A DNA stretch of 64,000 bases from Stromatinia cepivora (lineage: Eukaryota > Ascomycota > Leotiomycetes > Helotiales > Sclerotiniaceae): positions 1,674,001-1,738,000 of the forward strand of contig RCTD01000009.1 in assembly GCA_014898415.1 (NCBI GenBank), in the 5' to 3' direction. The translations under genes and the position numbers were made by a program. How positions within the stretch are numbered: the first letter of the stretch is position 1; every line of letters starts with the position of its first letter. The notes below the pieces were generated by a model. The model saw nothing but the letters and a program-made list of their open reading frames with translations, ran no database searches and had not been told where the DNA came from. This document shows positions 24,332 through 36,432 of this stretch, in pieces.

Positions 24332-25190
24332 TCAATGCCCTGTCCAGCAATTGATTAAACTATCAAATCCCTTTCGAATATCCTCCCAGAGATACTTGAT
24401 TAATACCCAGCGATATTGTCTCCACCTTGCAATATACAACCTTCCTGACCATTTCCTTTCCAAAACAGACTCATGAATTCGCATTGCAGGAGAACCTCCA
24501 CTCATCAAAAATACTCTTCCCAATCGAAACTGAAATAGATCTGGGGCTTCGGCCTCGATTTGAAATATGCTAGACATAGACTTGCGCAACCAATAATGCC
24601 ATAACCAAGTAAATATTCTTCGATAGTGACTATCGTATTCGATAAGAAGTATAGTTCCAGCTAAAGTAGTTTCCAGGCTTTCCAAAGCAACCACAGTAAC
24701 TTGACAATCCCCTGATATTCTGAAGTAACCAGGTGATGTTTCCAACAGAATGCCAAACCCATACTGAGGATTGGATCAATTATTTTTGTATAGATAAAGG
24801 GGACTTTCAATTACATACAGTCACTCTCTCATTGACATTACTAATCGTAATAGTACCATCACAGCTTCTACTGGTATTGGAACATGTGTAGCCATCCTTT
24901 CCCACAGATGGTGCGGGAGGCATTGGGATTGGGAAGATAGGGAGTTCATGTGAGGTGGGTAGATATGAGGCCCTAGGTAATACTATGGTGGGGGTAGAAT
25001 GATACATCCTGCGTATATTGGGATAGCGGGGAAGCAGCTGAAAACAAAAATAGCTCAGGGTGTAAGCAACCTGATGCCAGAAAATGATAACAAGAAAGAA
25101 GAGAGAATGCGGTGAAGGATAAAGGGAGGCGGATAAAGTTGTAGTACTATGAGATGAGAAGAGCATACACCTCTTATAGATCTGTTTCAT
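24332..25190 (-). CDS. Hypothetical protein, two exons
   Basis: Not recognised. Exon 1 (25190-24819) joins exon 2 (24763-24332) across a clean GTATGT...CTCAG intron of 55 bp, giving 267 residues. An extra intron is possible inside exon 1 (acceptor TTTTGTTTTCAG at about 25040), which would remove a hydrophobic stretch containing SLFFLVIIFWHQVAY. Visible features: a proline-rich segment, two cysteines in YTCSNTSRSCDG, and a C-terminal half rich in Trp and Arg. It lies at the border between the transposon island and the accessory gene block, like other lineage-specific genes here. Confidence 0.45.
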
Positions 25191-25613
25191 TGTTGGAATC
25201 TTTCGAATTAATCATCTTTTTTATTTCCTTTGCTCAAGGATAAACAACGATATTGATCAAGATCACACATATCAAATCGAACTTCGCATCACTCCCCTGA
25301 TCCGAAAGAGCCCCCTGTTTCATTATCATTTCCATCTTGAAGAGCTACCTATCTGCTTTGTGAAGGAGGATTGTATCCAAAGAGGTTTAGCGTCAAAATT
25401 CTAATTTCTACCCTAAAAATCAAAATTTTGAGAATTTTGATTTTTAATGTACTTGCAGAAAACGTGTGGGTACGATTATGAATCCTTGTGGCTATGTACA
25501 TGTTGGGTGGCACTAAATGGGCGAGCACATGACCACAATGAACCAACCTGTTCACTCTCACATCTTCATCTTGCTTGCGTTGCCTAATCCTTTTTTCTTC
25601 AACATAAGACAAT
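25191..25613. other. Intergenic stretch
   Basis: About 420 bp between divergent hypothetical genes. A minus-strand frame of 87 codons (25612-25349) has no family features. A small inverted repeat AAAATTTTGAGAATTTTGATTTTT is at about 25422-25446. Confidence 0.35.
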
Positions 25614-28320
25614 ATGAATGAGAACTATTTTTTATCTCTTTGTAAGGGAAGTGTCCAATACTGCTCTGTGAAGCAGCAAGAAGAGAGTTTGGAGTGGTCT
25701 CCAAAGCATCATATTTCTTTAACAACGATAACTTATATCCATTTGTTTGTGCAATCTGGACCTCACAGCGCCGCAGTTCAAATAACGATCAATCCATTTT
25801 CACTAGGGAATTATCCTCAACAGACCTTCTTCCATTCGAATTGTCGCTACAGTCTTTGCTGTGGGAAAGCCCCACAAGATACTATAGCAACGATAGTGAA
25901 GGAAAGGGTGCAAAAGGTGTACGATACCTTTTATCTGCCAGGCCATTGGGACTTTTCACATGATCAGTAGTATGTATGAAGGTTTATATTGAAAGAAGCT
26001 CACTAAATACGATGAAGTGTTACGGCGGATCATTTCGATACAGTGCACAACATCTCGAAAGAATCATGTTTGCTTACGACAAATTCGATGCTCCGCGAGT
26101 ATATTCAATCGATTAATGTAGTCGTATCGACATCTGAAGGACTTGCATCGAGTCCAGCGGCACATAGAGTCAGAGAGCGCAGTCTCGTCTCTAACTATGG
26201 CCAGAGAAGCAACCAAGCCAGTCTTACCCCGTCTCGTCGTACCCGGTCGTATCGCACCCGGTCGTATCGCACCCGTCCCGAAAAAGATCTATTACTAGCG
26301 AACGATAATTACGATGCAAATAGTACCCAGCCAACACAATCAACAGTTCAACATCATTCTGATAATAACAAGATTCAGAATATAGTCGAGGCAGCCGCAG
26401 TAAAGATCCGAAAAGGATTAAACAATCTGGAAAGTGCATATACCTTGCCACAGCTGTCAAACGACTTTGAGAATTTATACGACAAAGCTAAGTATTTCGA
26501 AGAAGATCTCTGGGCCCAAGCTTCGAGAACAGAAGCAGTTTTCAATGGAGTGAAATGGTCCAGTCGTTTCCTATCGTGTTGTTTTAGAATGACCCGTTTA
26601 AACTTGGGAATTGAGGATGGAGCCAACAGCCAGCCTATGGTAAGTCTCAGAAGCTGCATTTTTGAACATTGTGATGCTTACGAAATCATAGACTGAAAGC
26701 AAAAATAAGACTGACAATCGAACGCGAAAAGACTGGCAAACAGCTACTGAAATGATCAATTCCATCGTGAATTGCCTTTTGGAAACCTGGGAATGGAAAG
26801 CCTTTCTTATATATCCAGCTTTGGAGTGTATGTTGAAAAGATATCGCGAGCCGAGGTATATTCTAATCTCATAACAGCTACCGGTTATTATTTCAGTAGT
26901 AGCGCACAGCTCGCAAAGAAGAAACGGCAAAACATTGTCTCTAGTTTGGTGAAGATTTTACGCGACGAAGTGCCTACCGTCTCCGGCCCTGCGGTGATTC
27001 TTGATCCCGCGTTTTTTGTAAGTTGCGCTTTAAACATAAAGTGAGTACTACCTACCTATCGCTTTTAGAAAGTGACTCTGATTTGATGTTTGTGTAGTTA
27101 CAATACTATTTGCACTAACTTAAAGCTTGACGCGGCTCCAACAGTGAAAATCATTGCAGAAAGGTTACGTTGGGAAAGTCATAGTTCATTTGACCGTCTT
27201 GCAACAGGATACAAGCTTCTCCCAGAAGGTAGTTTAGAAACTACGAGACTTATCAATATATCTAACAATTTATTCAGGAGAACATTATGAGCTCCAAAAC
27301 GAGCGAACGTATAGTGCATTTCCTTCTAGAAAACGGAAGGCGGGTGCCGAATCCGAATCAGCTCCAAGCCAAACTAAAAAATCGTCTACTGGCGCATTTC
27401 CATCAGGCTCTAATCATGGATACGAAAAGATACCGGTATCAAACCCCGAGGATCACCAGTTTCTACAGGATGTTGTACCGGCACTACCTGGTCCGCAGTT
27501 ACCTATTCCTCGTCGGGAACCTACTATCGATACCAATTCGACTACGCCTCATATCAATATTTCTATAGGTGCACTGTTAAATACAGCAGATTACATTGCG
27601 GGGTCCTCGCAGAGCCAGCAGTTGTCAACGACTGGAAATTCATCCATCCAAATCGCCAGTGGAGCGGTACTCAGTGGCCATGAACAGGATTCTACCGCCG
27701 ACGAACAAGCTGAAATTGGAAGCAGCGGATGGGATGCAATAGGTTTAGAGTCACAGGCCGAAGCGGACGGTCCACCTAGCAAACAAAGGCGCGTCGATAC
27801 AATTCCAAGTCTCGATTCATCTTTTCCCCAACCCTCGAGTGGAATCACATATAACCAACATGAAGGAGCGACTGAATCTTCTACTCATGATGTGAAGTCT
27901 AACGTGGCGATAATGGGCGAGGTGTGCAAGTGGGAAAGTTATCTCGGAGCTCATCTTTTCAAATATCTAGACCAGAAACAGCGATGTGGAAGATATACTA
28001 ATGCGGTACGCTTGCATCTTCGTCTTAGTAAAGATGATGATTACAGATTAGAGGTCTGGCTATGTTCATCCATCAAGCAAGCTCTTTCGCAAGCCATCTC
28101 GCAAGCAAAGACAGGATTGTTCGAAGATTTGAGATACATATTGGGTGATTATCTCTTTGAGGCTGCGAAAGCGAGTAATTGGAACAAAGACCAGGAGATG
28201 ATAGGAATATCACTAGGTACTAGTTTCGTTGATGATGGCAGTAATTGCAAGATGGAGGTAATGTTGAGTTCTAAAATAGGTGCAGAGATTCATGCAAATG
28301 TATTTCCTTTGATACTATGA
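25614..28320 (+). CDS. Hypothetical multi-exon protein (about 784 residues)
   Basis: Not recognised. I can chain seven exons with GT-AG junctions and consistent phase: 25614-25969, 26044-26098, 26178-26639, 26692-26855, 26897-27040, 27098-27228 and 27278-28320. The least certain join is 26098/26178; without it, a 142-residue gene (ending at 26116) and a separate gene starting at about 26088 would result. Seen: an Arg/Thr/Ser repeat RTRSYRTRSYRTR; a helical segment VEAAAVKIRKGLNNLES; a KRQN-type basic stretch; a low-complexity linker with a PSKQRRVDT possible nuclear signal; a C-terminal folded-looking domain (about 130 residues) with no family I know. No signal peptide is evident. Neighbouring genes are also orphans. 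Confidence 0.5.
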
Positions 28321-28331
28321 ACATATCCGAG

Positions 28332-28635
28332 CTAGTTTTTTTCCACCAATTTGAACTTCTTCACATTGTTCACAATTACACGACACCCCCGAGGAAGCTC
28401 TATATCCTGTTTGGCTGAACCCGCTCCATAATTGGAAGTAACTATTCCATTTGTAACAATAGATATGCGGCCTGAGCTATCTCCACTCTCCCATGACATA
28501 GTTCTCTCATATTCAACCGCAAGGAAAATATGGTATGCAATTTCTTCGTAATCCCCATTATTGGTTTTTTCGGCCTATATTCTTCGCATCAAAATTTGTG
28601 TGGATATAGGACAAAATTCCCCTTACCTCAGGCAT
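28332..28635 (-). CDS. Small hypothetical protein, two exons
   Basis: On the minus strand the open stretch 28574-28332 encodes 80 residues (HIFLAVEYERTMSW ... IELPRGCRVIVN), beta-rich in character and ending at TAG. A 52-bp intron (28575-28626; donor GTAAGG, acceptor TATAG) links it to MPE from ATG 28635; earlier coding exons are possible. Its 3' end is only 12 bp from that of the preceding gene, a tail-to-tail arrangement. Support is the splice signals and protein-like composition only; no family is recognised. Confidence 0.35.
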
Positions 28636-29747
28636 TGTTATAGGCTCAATTCTCAGATTCGTTCTCGTTCTGCGTGTGTGCTACCGTATGTACTTCTTTC
28701 GAAACATGGATAGATGAGGAAGGTCAAGGTCGAATTTTGCGCGTTTCTTGAAGTTTGACAGCTCGTAGTAGGTTGTTTGATTTAACTGCTACGCAATTAG
28801 CGCTATAGAAAAATATATGAGGTGATATGTACCACTCCACAGATTCTTCTGATCAAGATGAAGTTGATACGAAGGGTTGGCGGTTCGAGGGAGGAATGAT
28901 CGTTCGATAAAAAGTTGAAGAAAATGCGAGTTGTTAAGTATAAAGGTGGGGTATATCTTTATACTCACACGATTTACTCAGCCCGATTGTGACCGAAACA
29001 CCGCCGATATGCTTGGACTGTAATATCTTAGAACATAATCATTTTTTCTTATCTGCGTTTATACCAATCTTATATTGGATATGTACTCTGCATATTTAAT
29101 CTTCTCGGTATAATGGAATTCTGATTCATCTGTTACTATCTATAGGGCGAAGACCATTCGAACTCGAAACCCCTACATTTGTCCTATCCTGTATATACTG
29201 CGCTTCGAAATTTCAGCCACCTTTGCCGTCAAGCCACATAAAGCACGACCTAAAATGCTACGATTAACATTTTCACAAAGACGCTATATAAAGCTATCTT
29301 ATCAATCTTAAAGGATTCCATTTGTACTATTATATACTATCCAGTAATGATGCGGTACTACAATGAACAGCAGAATGAAGACGATATTAGTCCTGCTTGA
29401 TGTCTCTACTTGGCCTTACCGGGGGTGGGTAAATCATGATTTGCTTGCAGACTGGACCATATCTTGATGTGAGAGGTGGTGAGAAAGAGTAGAAGGGCAT
29501 GATGCAATGTGATGTTAGGATGCAGTTTATTCGAGGCATACAAAGTAGGCAATGGTTTCGGTATCGCTCATTCTGTTTATAATGCAAAGATGTAGGGGCG
29601 ACATCAAACAAAGGTATAAAAGTAGCTGGTCTACCCAACTATCTATAGATCAATTCAGAAAATCAACCTTTAGTTCATCCCATCACCATTCACCAGATTT
29701 GACTCCCTCTTATCAACCCTATTCACATAGCCTCATTCTCGCCCACG
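28636..29747. other. 1.1-kb gene-free stretch
   Basis: I find no gene. The frames here are short and lack family features. A C-rich leader with a TATA-like GGTATAAAAG at about 29612-29621 lies 125 bp before the gene at 29748 and is a plausible promoter for it. Confidence 0.45.
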
Positions 29748-30885
29748 ATGTCTGGCATAGTGAGAGTATCATATCTTCTTCAAGAGCACCCTCCTCGTGC
29801 TTCATATGCTAGGCTTTCACCTGCTCCTTCTTTGAGTAGAAAAGCATGGGTTGACGCTTATCACCCAATCTCTAATCCAACAATCCATCCGCCAACTTTG
29901 AACGGAGTTAATGGCTTTTTGGCCGTGGATCAATATCAGGCAGACAGTATATATAGTACCGATGGCAGTGATATCGATCGCCTTGACAAATCAGTTTATC
30001 CCATGAACCACCTCAATCTTACAGTGATACAAACGGAAGGCGATACGGAGCGTGATTTTTACCAAACCTTTGCTCTTCCCATCTCTCTTGCTTGGGACAA
30101 CGGATACCAATTCCTTCAACGAACGTTATCAGGCCCTCCAGGACCCACAAATTCAAACAAAACTGTGGATCATCTGTATTCATGGCAAGTAGGAGGAAGG
30201 GGCGAAAACGAAAGATGTCAGGTGATAGGAGAGATGAAGCAATGGGGTGTTATTATTGTCAATGAATGGCTTGGAGTAAAAGAGAAGAAAGATATAACAA
30301 CGCGGCTGGGAAAAGAAATCAGAGCGTAAGACTTACCTTTTTTGATGAAGAAAATGAATTGCTAATGTGCAAAGATATGCATGGGAATACAAGTGCCCAC
30401 AGGTATTTGTATATGATGGAAAACATCTCTTGATTGTTCAATTCAAGGCCAAAGATGTCGACCAGATCAAATCAGCGGATTGTCCTGTTGATTGCTGTAT
30501 CTTGGCACGAACACCGGAGGATGCGCAGCAATGTGCAGCCCGATATGCGCTTTACCGACTAGTATGGCGGGGGTGGATGCGTATGACAGGGGATGCTTCA
30601 AACAACATACCTCTTTCAATTGATGGCTGGGAACGGAAATTTCGCTATTGGTCGGGCCGACCATACTGGGAGCAAGACCGAATTAAGGAAATGACTCATC
30701 CTAATGGCTACACGCGATGGTTTGACCGGATAGCGAAGAAATGGTATTGGGTGCATACAAATGGAAATAGAGTATTGGATATGAATGGTTGTAAAAGCTG
30801 CCTAGATAGTATTACGTGTTTGGCGTTGAGGCAAGCCGACATCTATTTTCTTTATTCAGTTCTACAACCTGTTTTTCCTCTTTAG
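29748..30885 (+). CDS. PD-(D/E)XK nuclease-like fungal protein
   Basis: Exons 29748-30325 and 30375-30885 (donor GTAAGA, acceptor CAAAG) give 362 residues. The middle of the protein reads as a restriction-endonuclease-like core: Asp at about 141 (VDHLYSWQV), then E162-M-K164 in CQVIGEMKQWGVI, the D...ExK spacing of the fold. It is followed by helix and strand elements (LGKEIRAYAWEYKCPQVFVYDGKHLLIVQFKA) and a conserved-looking CPVDCCILA...RYALYRLVWRGWMR segment. The role is unknown; proteins of this general kind occur as large lineage-expanded families in fungi. The assignment rests on pattern only. It lies directly upstream of the kinase-fold gene, in the same orientation, with 323 bp between. 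Confidence 0.55.
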
Positions 30886-31208
30886 CTTAGTATTCTCAAT
30901 AAAAAAGTATTCTTTTCAGGACCTAGTTCTCCTTATACTCCTTTGCGTCATGACAGACAGGCACTTCTTGCTAGAGGTAATGAATGTTTCGGTATAATCA
31001 CGTGGTGTAAATGTGGTTCCACGATCATATTTCTACTCGTACAAAGGAAATGACAGGGCCATCAGTATAACAAATGAGGATGCGCATAAGACAAGCAAAC
31101 AAACTATAACGGAAGAAGAGAAATAAAGCTGTTTTGGAAATTAGAAAACTATATCTACCTCCTACATCTCCTATCTCTCTTGATAAACTTCCACTCACTC
31201 TCTTTGCA

Positions 31209-32178
31209 ATGGATTCACCAGAATTAGATGAAGACGTGCCTTACATTCCACCGTCATTCCATGGTCCACCAGCACATCCCCTACTAGCACGTCCTTCATC
31301 ATCTCGATCGCCATCACCACCAATTGTATTTTACTCAGATCAGTTTATTCACGAACGAGATCCTAGCGAAACTCATGGTCCTTTGGTATGATGATTTACT
31401 TTTGTAATCTGATCAAAATAAATCTAATCTTTTTAGGAATTTCGTATGGGTCACAGATTGATTGTTGCAACTATCGCCGAACGGATTGATCCATTGCGAA
31501 CAGTTTACCGGTTGAAGATCGAAAAGCCATCCATTCTCGATTATATTCCAATTCTATTCATTCGATTTGTATTCCGGAAGTTTTTTGACTTTTTTCCATG
31601 TCTCAAGAATTTCTATCCCGAATGGTTCCTGCCATCCACAGTTATCCTCAAAAAAACGCAAGCCTGATTGGGACGAAGAGTTTGAGAATGAAAAGCTTAT
31701 GTATCGCCGTCTCCAACCCCTTCAAGGAAGATTCATACCTTATTTCTATGGAGAGGCAAGATATGATGGATCGCCTGCCTTGGTCCTATCGGAAATTATT
31801 GGACGAAGATTGTATGATATTACGATGAAACATGGAGAGGATGAAGAATTTAAGAGAAAGCTAGAAGAAGTCTACAAGGCATTAACTTGGTATGGAGTGA
31901 TTCATGGAGATACTAAACTCGATAATGCTATTGATGTTGGAGATCGAGTGATGCTTATCGATTTAGAACAAGCTGAGATTGATGAGACGGCATGGGATCA
32001 GAGTACTAATAAAGGGAATGCGGGAGGCTTACTGTATGATCTCCAACGAAATCGTCAATGTGAAGATGAGGCAAGGGAATGGGAAGAGAAGAGATTGAAA
32101 GAAAAGGCAGAGGCAAAGGCAGAAAGAAGAAGGTATAGTGGGAAATGCCCGATTTATCACTCATCTAATATATATTAG
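31209..32178 (+). pseudogene. Kinase-fold protein, frameshifted
   Basis: Exon 1 (31209-31385) joins 31437 onward (donor GTATGA, acceptor TTTTTAG). The N-lobe ends FLPSTVILKK, where the Lys would be the ATP-binding lysine; the correct continuation KPDWDEEFENEKLMYRRL (alpha-C Glu) is in the +1 frame. The shift coincides with a run of seven adenines at 31650-31656; one base fewer would restore the frame. The C-lobe is complete: VIHGDTKLDNAI (catalytic-loop Asp and Asn) and VMLIDLEQAE in place of DFG. So the catalytic residues survive, but as sequenced the product stops after the A-run. Either the gene is dead, or the base count is a sequencing error. The C-terminal end is Lys/Glu/Arg-rich. Confidence 0.7.
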
Positions 32179-32460
32179 ACTTTGGAATTTGACACACTTA
32201 AGTCAACGAGGGGAAGAATAAACCGGTTTCGGATTGGGATAGAAACAGAGGGTTTGGATGCTTTCTTTGTTGGTCGAGAAGAGAATAAGGCAAGCCTGGG
32301 TACCTGAGCATCAAATTAGAGTAGAGATTGCAATAAAAGGGATGGACAACCCGGTAGAATAGTTTGTGGTAGAGGTCGGCATCAGACTTATTCACGTCAT
32401 ATAATTCAAAAATTCTCCCTCAGCTAGGATTATCATTAAAAAGTTGCTTTTATGTTGTGA

Positions 32461-33916
32461 TCACTTTTTGAGTTTTGTAGAATACTGTACCTGAATCGCC
32501 GCTTGCGTCCTATGCGGGAGGGCGTCATGAATTTCCTCCCAAGAACAACCGTCCTTCTTCATCCTCACTATCGTCTCGTGCTCATCTGCCTCCCACCGAA
32601 CGCGCTTCCTCTTAGGTCCTGCTGGGCGTACTTCGGAATGTAGAATACTGCAAGAGCTCTGGGTCTGCGCAAATGTATCAGCACCTAATGCTTCTGCAAT
32701 AACAGGCAGATGCAGGTGCTCCGGTACATGTTGCAACTGGAATTCGAGAGTGTATGTGGTATCGTTCCCAATTATAGTACGTTTTAGAAAACCTTGAAAC
32801 GGCCATTCTCGATACTCGGTAGTGATTGCCGGCTTTGCACATGTGGGGTTCACAGGGGATGATGGTGAATAGCAGTGATTACCATCGCTGGTCGCTGGTG
32901 AATGCCCATCAAAGTTCAATGTGGAGGAGTCGATTATAGTAGATGGAGTAATGGAGGATGGACCGATGATAGGACGTGGCCAAGGATGACCTTCTGCACC
33001 ATTATGTCGGGATGAGGTTTGCTCGTTGTCGATAGGAAGTGACCGAGTTCTTCGCTGTTTTGCAGGTCGTGTATTGTCGTCACTCTCAGTTTCGGATAGA
33101 TGTCGCCGCTTTCTGCATCCCTGTTGCTCATTATTTTCCCCCTCCTTTATCGACCCTATAGCTATGTTCCCGTGCTGTTGAAGGAAGTATGGTGAAGATC
33201 CATGCTCAAGCTCTTCAGGGTCACTGTAGCTGGAATCGCTCTGATCTTGATCGCGAATAGTCAAAGGATCCAATGGCTCGATTGAGTAGTCCACAGAAGG
33301 AGAATGGGAGCCACCCATTGAGAAATTCTCTTGCTCATCTGAATTTGATTTATTGTCTTCTAGCATTAGAGTATCTATATATAATCAGAAGATTGCTTTA
33401 TTATCGTAATCAAGAGTATCCATACTTTGAGTGTCATAACCCTTTTGTAATCCTTCTATCAAGGTTTCCTGGTATAAACGAGGATCAAGGACTATCTCAA
33501 TTAATAAAGAATCGTCATCATATGTTCTTGGCGAAGCTATCCTATCCTCCCAAATTTTGTTTTCCAAGCTTGAATCCTCTCCTGTATTCACTTGTGATAT
33601 ACTATATAATATAGGGAGATCGATATTGTAATCATTATCGACAACGTTTTTTGTATCATTATTCTCTGTATAGAAAAACATTAACCATTATTAATAAGGA
33701 GAAAGAATATCTTAGGATCTTATTTTGGGCATATATACCTTGAAGTTCTGAGCCTGAAACATTACCATCATTTGATCTCTAAGTATCGTCAAGTAATCTT
33801 CGATCTGGCACAATATGCTCCTCCTCGACGGGAAAGCTATACTTCTGAGTGGTTGCCCTCCTGGAACGCGCAGCAGTGGGTACATAGGTATAATAAATGG
33901 GTTCAAAAGAAGTCAT
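32461..33916 (-). CDS. SANT/Myb-like DNA-binding domain protein (first exon has an in-frame TAG)
   Basis: Three exons keep frame: 33916-33739, 33665-33426 and 33359-32461, giving 438 codons. The C-terminal 50 residues form a Myb/SANT-like domain (KRVRWEADEHETIVRMKKDGCSWEEIHDALPHRT followed by AAIQVQYSTKL), with the spaced Trp and hydrophobic residues of such domains. The rest is Ser/Asp/Glu-rich low complexity with a KRRH basic patch. Codon 46, right after RRLLDDT, is TAG (33781-33779), although the frame on both sides reads as protein. Either this is a nonsense mutation, a missed intron, or the true start lies in a later exon. A likely chromatin or transcription role is inferred from the SANT domain only. 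It is convergent with the kinase-fold gene. Confidence 0.55.
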
Positions 33917-36432
33917 TTTGAGAATATAAAAGTGATTGATAATATTTTGGAAGCTCTCTGCTCTCTCTAGATAATACAAGTAAATCGAACTGCTCTGATG
34001 AGAAATAAAGAAAAAGGAAGCAGGAATGAGGGAAACAGAGAGTTTAAATGTGTTTCTCCTGCAAGCAGGGTACCCATTAGAACATACTCTCTACAACTTC
34101 CCGCGAGCGCTCCTTATCTCATACACTCGCTCATCCAGCCAGCGACTCTTAGCTCTCTAGCGTGCGGGTCATAATCAACGGATAGCCCCATTGCAGAAAT
34201 GACTATAGCTCCAAACGAACTATATTCTGGCAGAAGGATCAAGTATATCGCGCCCCTAATCTACTTCCATTTCCTATTACGCCTCACGTAATCACCAATA
34301 TACAGTTCAAGTGCTTGCAGCGTCTGGCTGTCCGTTTGAAGTCCACAATAGATTGCAGGGTCTATGATAGCGATTAGTCTATTTTATTATAAATCAGTCT
34401 AAGTCAAGGCATATACTGTATATCATTCGTTTTGTAATGCGGAAAGCTTATCCGAATTCTTTTGCTTTATGTTGAAGCAATTCGCAACACAGCTGAGCAA
34501 CCAAGCAGGTACATCACTATTGTGAAGCATTTTTGCGATTAAACAATGTATGATGAGAGGCCAGGAAAGACCGAGACAAGCTCCCTTGTCACTAGTACTA
34601 TTGGGATTATGATCGAGGGAGGATGCAATGGGTAAGAAGGTAAATTGGACTTCGTCGTGGGCCTCGGCGTGTACTTTGGCTTGTGCCATTAAAATTTCTT
34701 GGTTGATTGTCATTCCGAGAAATCAATATTTTTCGAATTCGTAATGGTAGCTTGATTCTGATAGCTAGGAAAGCTGCTCTCTACAAGCTTTCATGTACTC
34801 TCAACATACAAACACCTCGGTCCCGACACAGACCCTTTCGCGCAAGACGCATCCCTAAAGTCGCCGGGCTAATGTTATTAACTTTGCATTCTCAGTGTAG
34901 AATGTGCCCATCTTGTAGATTCCCATTCCGTATGTTCACAATTGAGCAATCTCGGTGTTATTTCGCGATCGTTGGTGATAGAGTGTATATTTCTAATGTC
35001 CCTTTTTGATCTATCCAGTATGTAAATAGAACTTTCCCTTTATAAAAACGAAACTGTGCAGTTCTAGATGATCGTGTATTCATTCTGGCGCTAATACAAT
35101 ATCCTGTCAGTAGCAGGATATTGAGCTGATGATCTTTCCTAGCTCAATATGAGGTTCATCTTTTTGATATGACTACAGCCCCAAATAGAGCTTGTTCCGA
35201 GGTCATACGACCTTGTAGATACCTATGGAGCGACCCAGGCCTCGAACCGCCAGCGTTTCGTTGTCGATACTCAGGAGATTGCAGTGTATGGTAAATATGG
35301 GCTACTCTCATTACAAATCAGCTCTAGTCCAAGACAGACTACACACATTATCATTTCGCCATGCAGAAACTTACTATGATCCTTCCCTCAGCACATAAGC
35401 TATCCATGGTGCAATGAGACAGCAGGAGCACCCCATGCTATAATGAGGCATTTCTTTGATTGGCCAAATTATAATGAAAGCAACCAGGCTTTAGGGTAAG
35501 AATACTACAGTTGGATTTACTGAAGTAATTGTTGTAATGATCACAACAATACGTTAATGAGAATGGAAAGTCGAACTACTATCTCTTTCGTAACTCAGCC
35601 AGTAGAATACAAGTCAATTGATTGATCGTCATCATAACAACCAAAAGGCATCGAGTTCAAGGTAGTAAATCGAGGTTTGTAGTTTGATAGGTAATGCTAT
35701 CGACGTTTTTCAGCTGCAGCAAGACCGATGTAAGTGGAGATTCGAAGTGGAACGGTATAGAAAGAAACTTACAACGCAAGTCAAATCTGAATGACCGAAC
35801 AAGGAGATATTGGAGGAGAACTAAAGAGATAGAAGATCGAAGAGAGAGGAATGCGATTCTTATAGATGTTGAAAGCGGCGTCTGGCTTGTACACGCACGT
35901 TGCCTAATGCGGCGGCCGCTAAACTCGGGGGGGCAAGCATCACGACTGAGATTATAAAAAAATAAAATATATTATTTTTTATAATTCGATCATAATTAAT
36001 TATTATATTTCAAAATTTCAATTATTTTGATTTAATATTGAGAAAGTTATTCGATATTTAATTTTGTATAAGAAAACATAGTTTTGGCAGGGATTCTGTT
36101 ACGAATTTGCAGTAAGTAAATTCCAGAACTCTTAACTTTTTAATATAAGAAAGAAATATAACAGATACTTCTGTTGATACTCCTGAGGGAATGAGTCCGA
36201 CCTTGCTTTAAAATGAGTATCGGAAGAACATACCTGGTACAGTAAGTTCGTAAATTGATCATTAGCCAAAAGAAGCGGAGGGAAGCCCACTCTTTGCAAA
36301 TTGCAAATACCCCTCAATAACTACTACCTTCTAAGCGCAGTAAGTAACAAGGAACCCTCCCTACCTTGTAAGCGCTGCATGTAAGTTGTAACAATAGATC
36401 CATACATCTAATAATAAAAACCGCAGATTATT
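33917..36432. other. 2.5-kb stretch with no supportable gene
   Basis: Only short frames occur. The best is a 96-codon minus-strand frame at 34713-34423 (MTINQEILMAQAKVHAEAHDEV ...), which could be a fragment of a lineage-specific gene but has no recognisable domain. A plus-strand frame at 35694-35957 is arginine-rich and ends at a C/G-rich spot (NotI-like GCGGCCGC at about 35910). Immediately after it is an A+T inverted repeat at 35951-35985 (ATTATAAAAA...TTTTTATAAT) that can form a hairpin. Confidence 0.4.

Noticed and set aside
35215..35300. A tRNA-like signal on the minus strand (GGTTCGAGGC resembles a T arm)
   Set aside because: No acceptor-stem partner, D arm or anticodon arm could be fitted.
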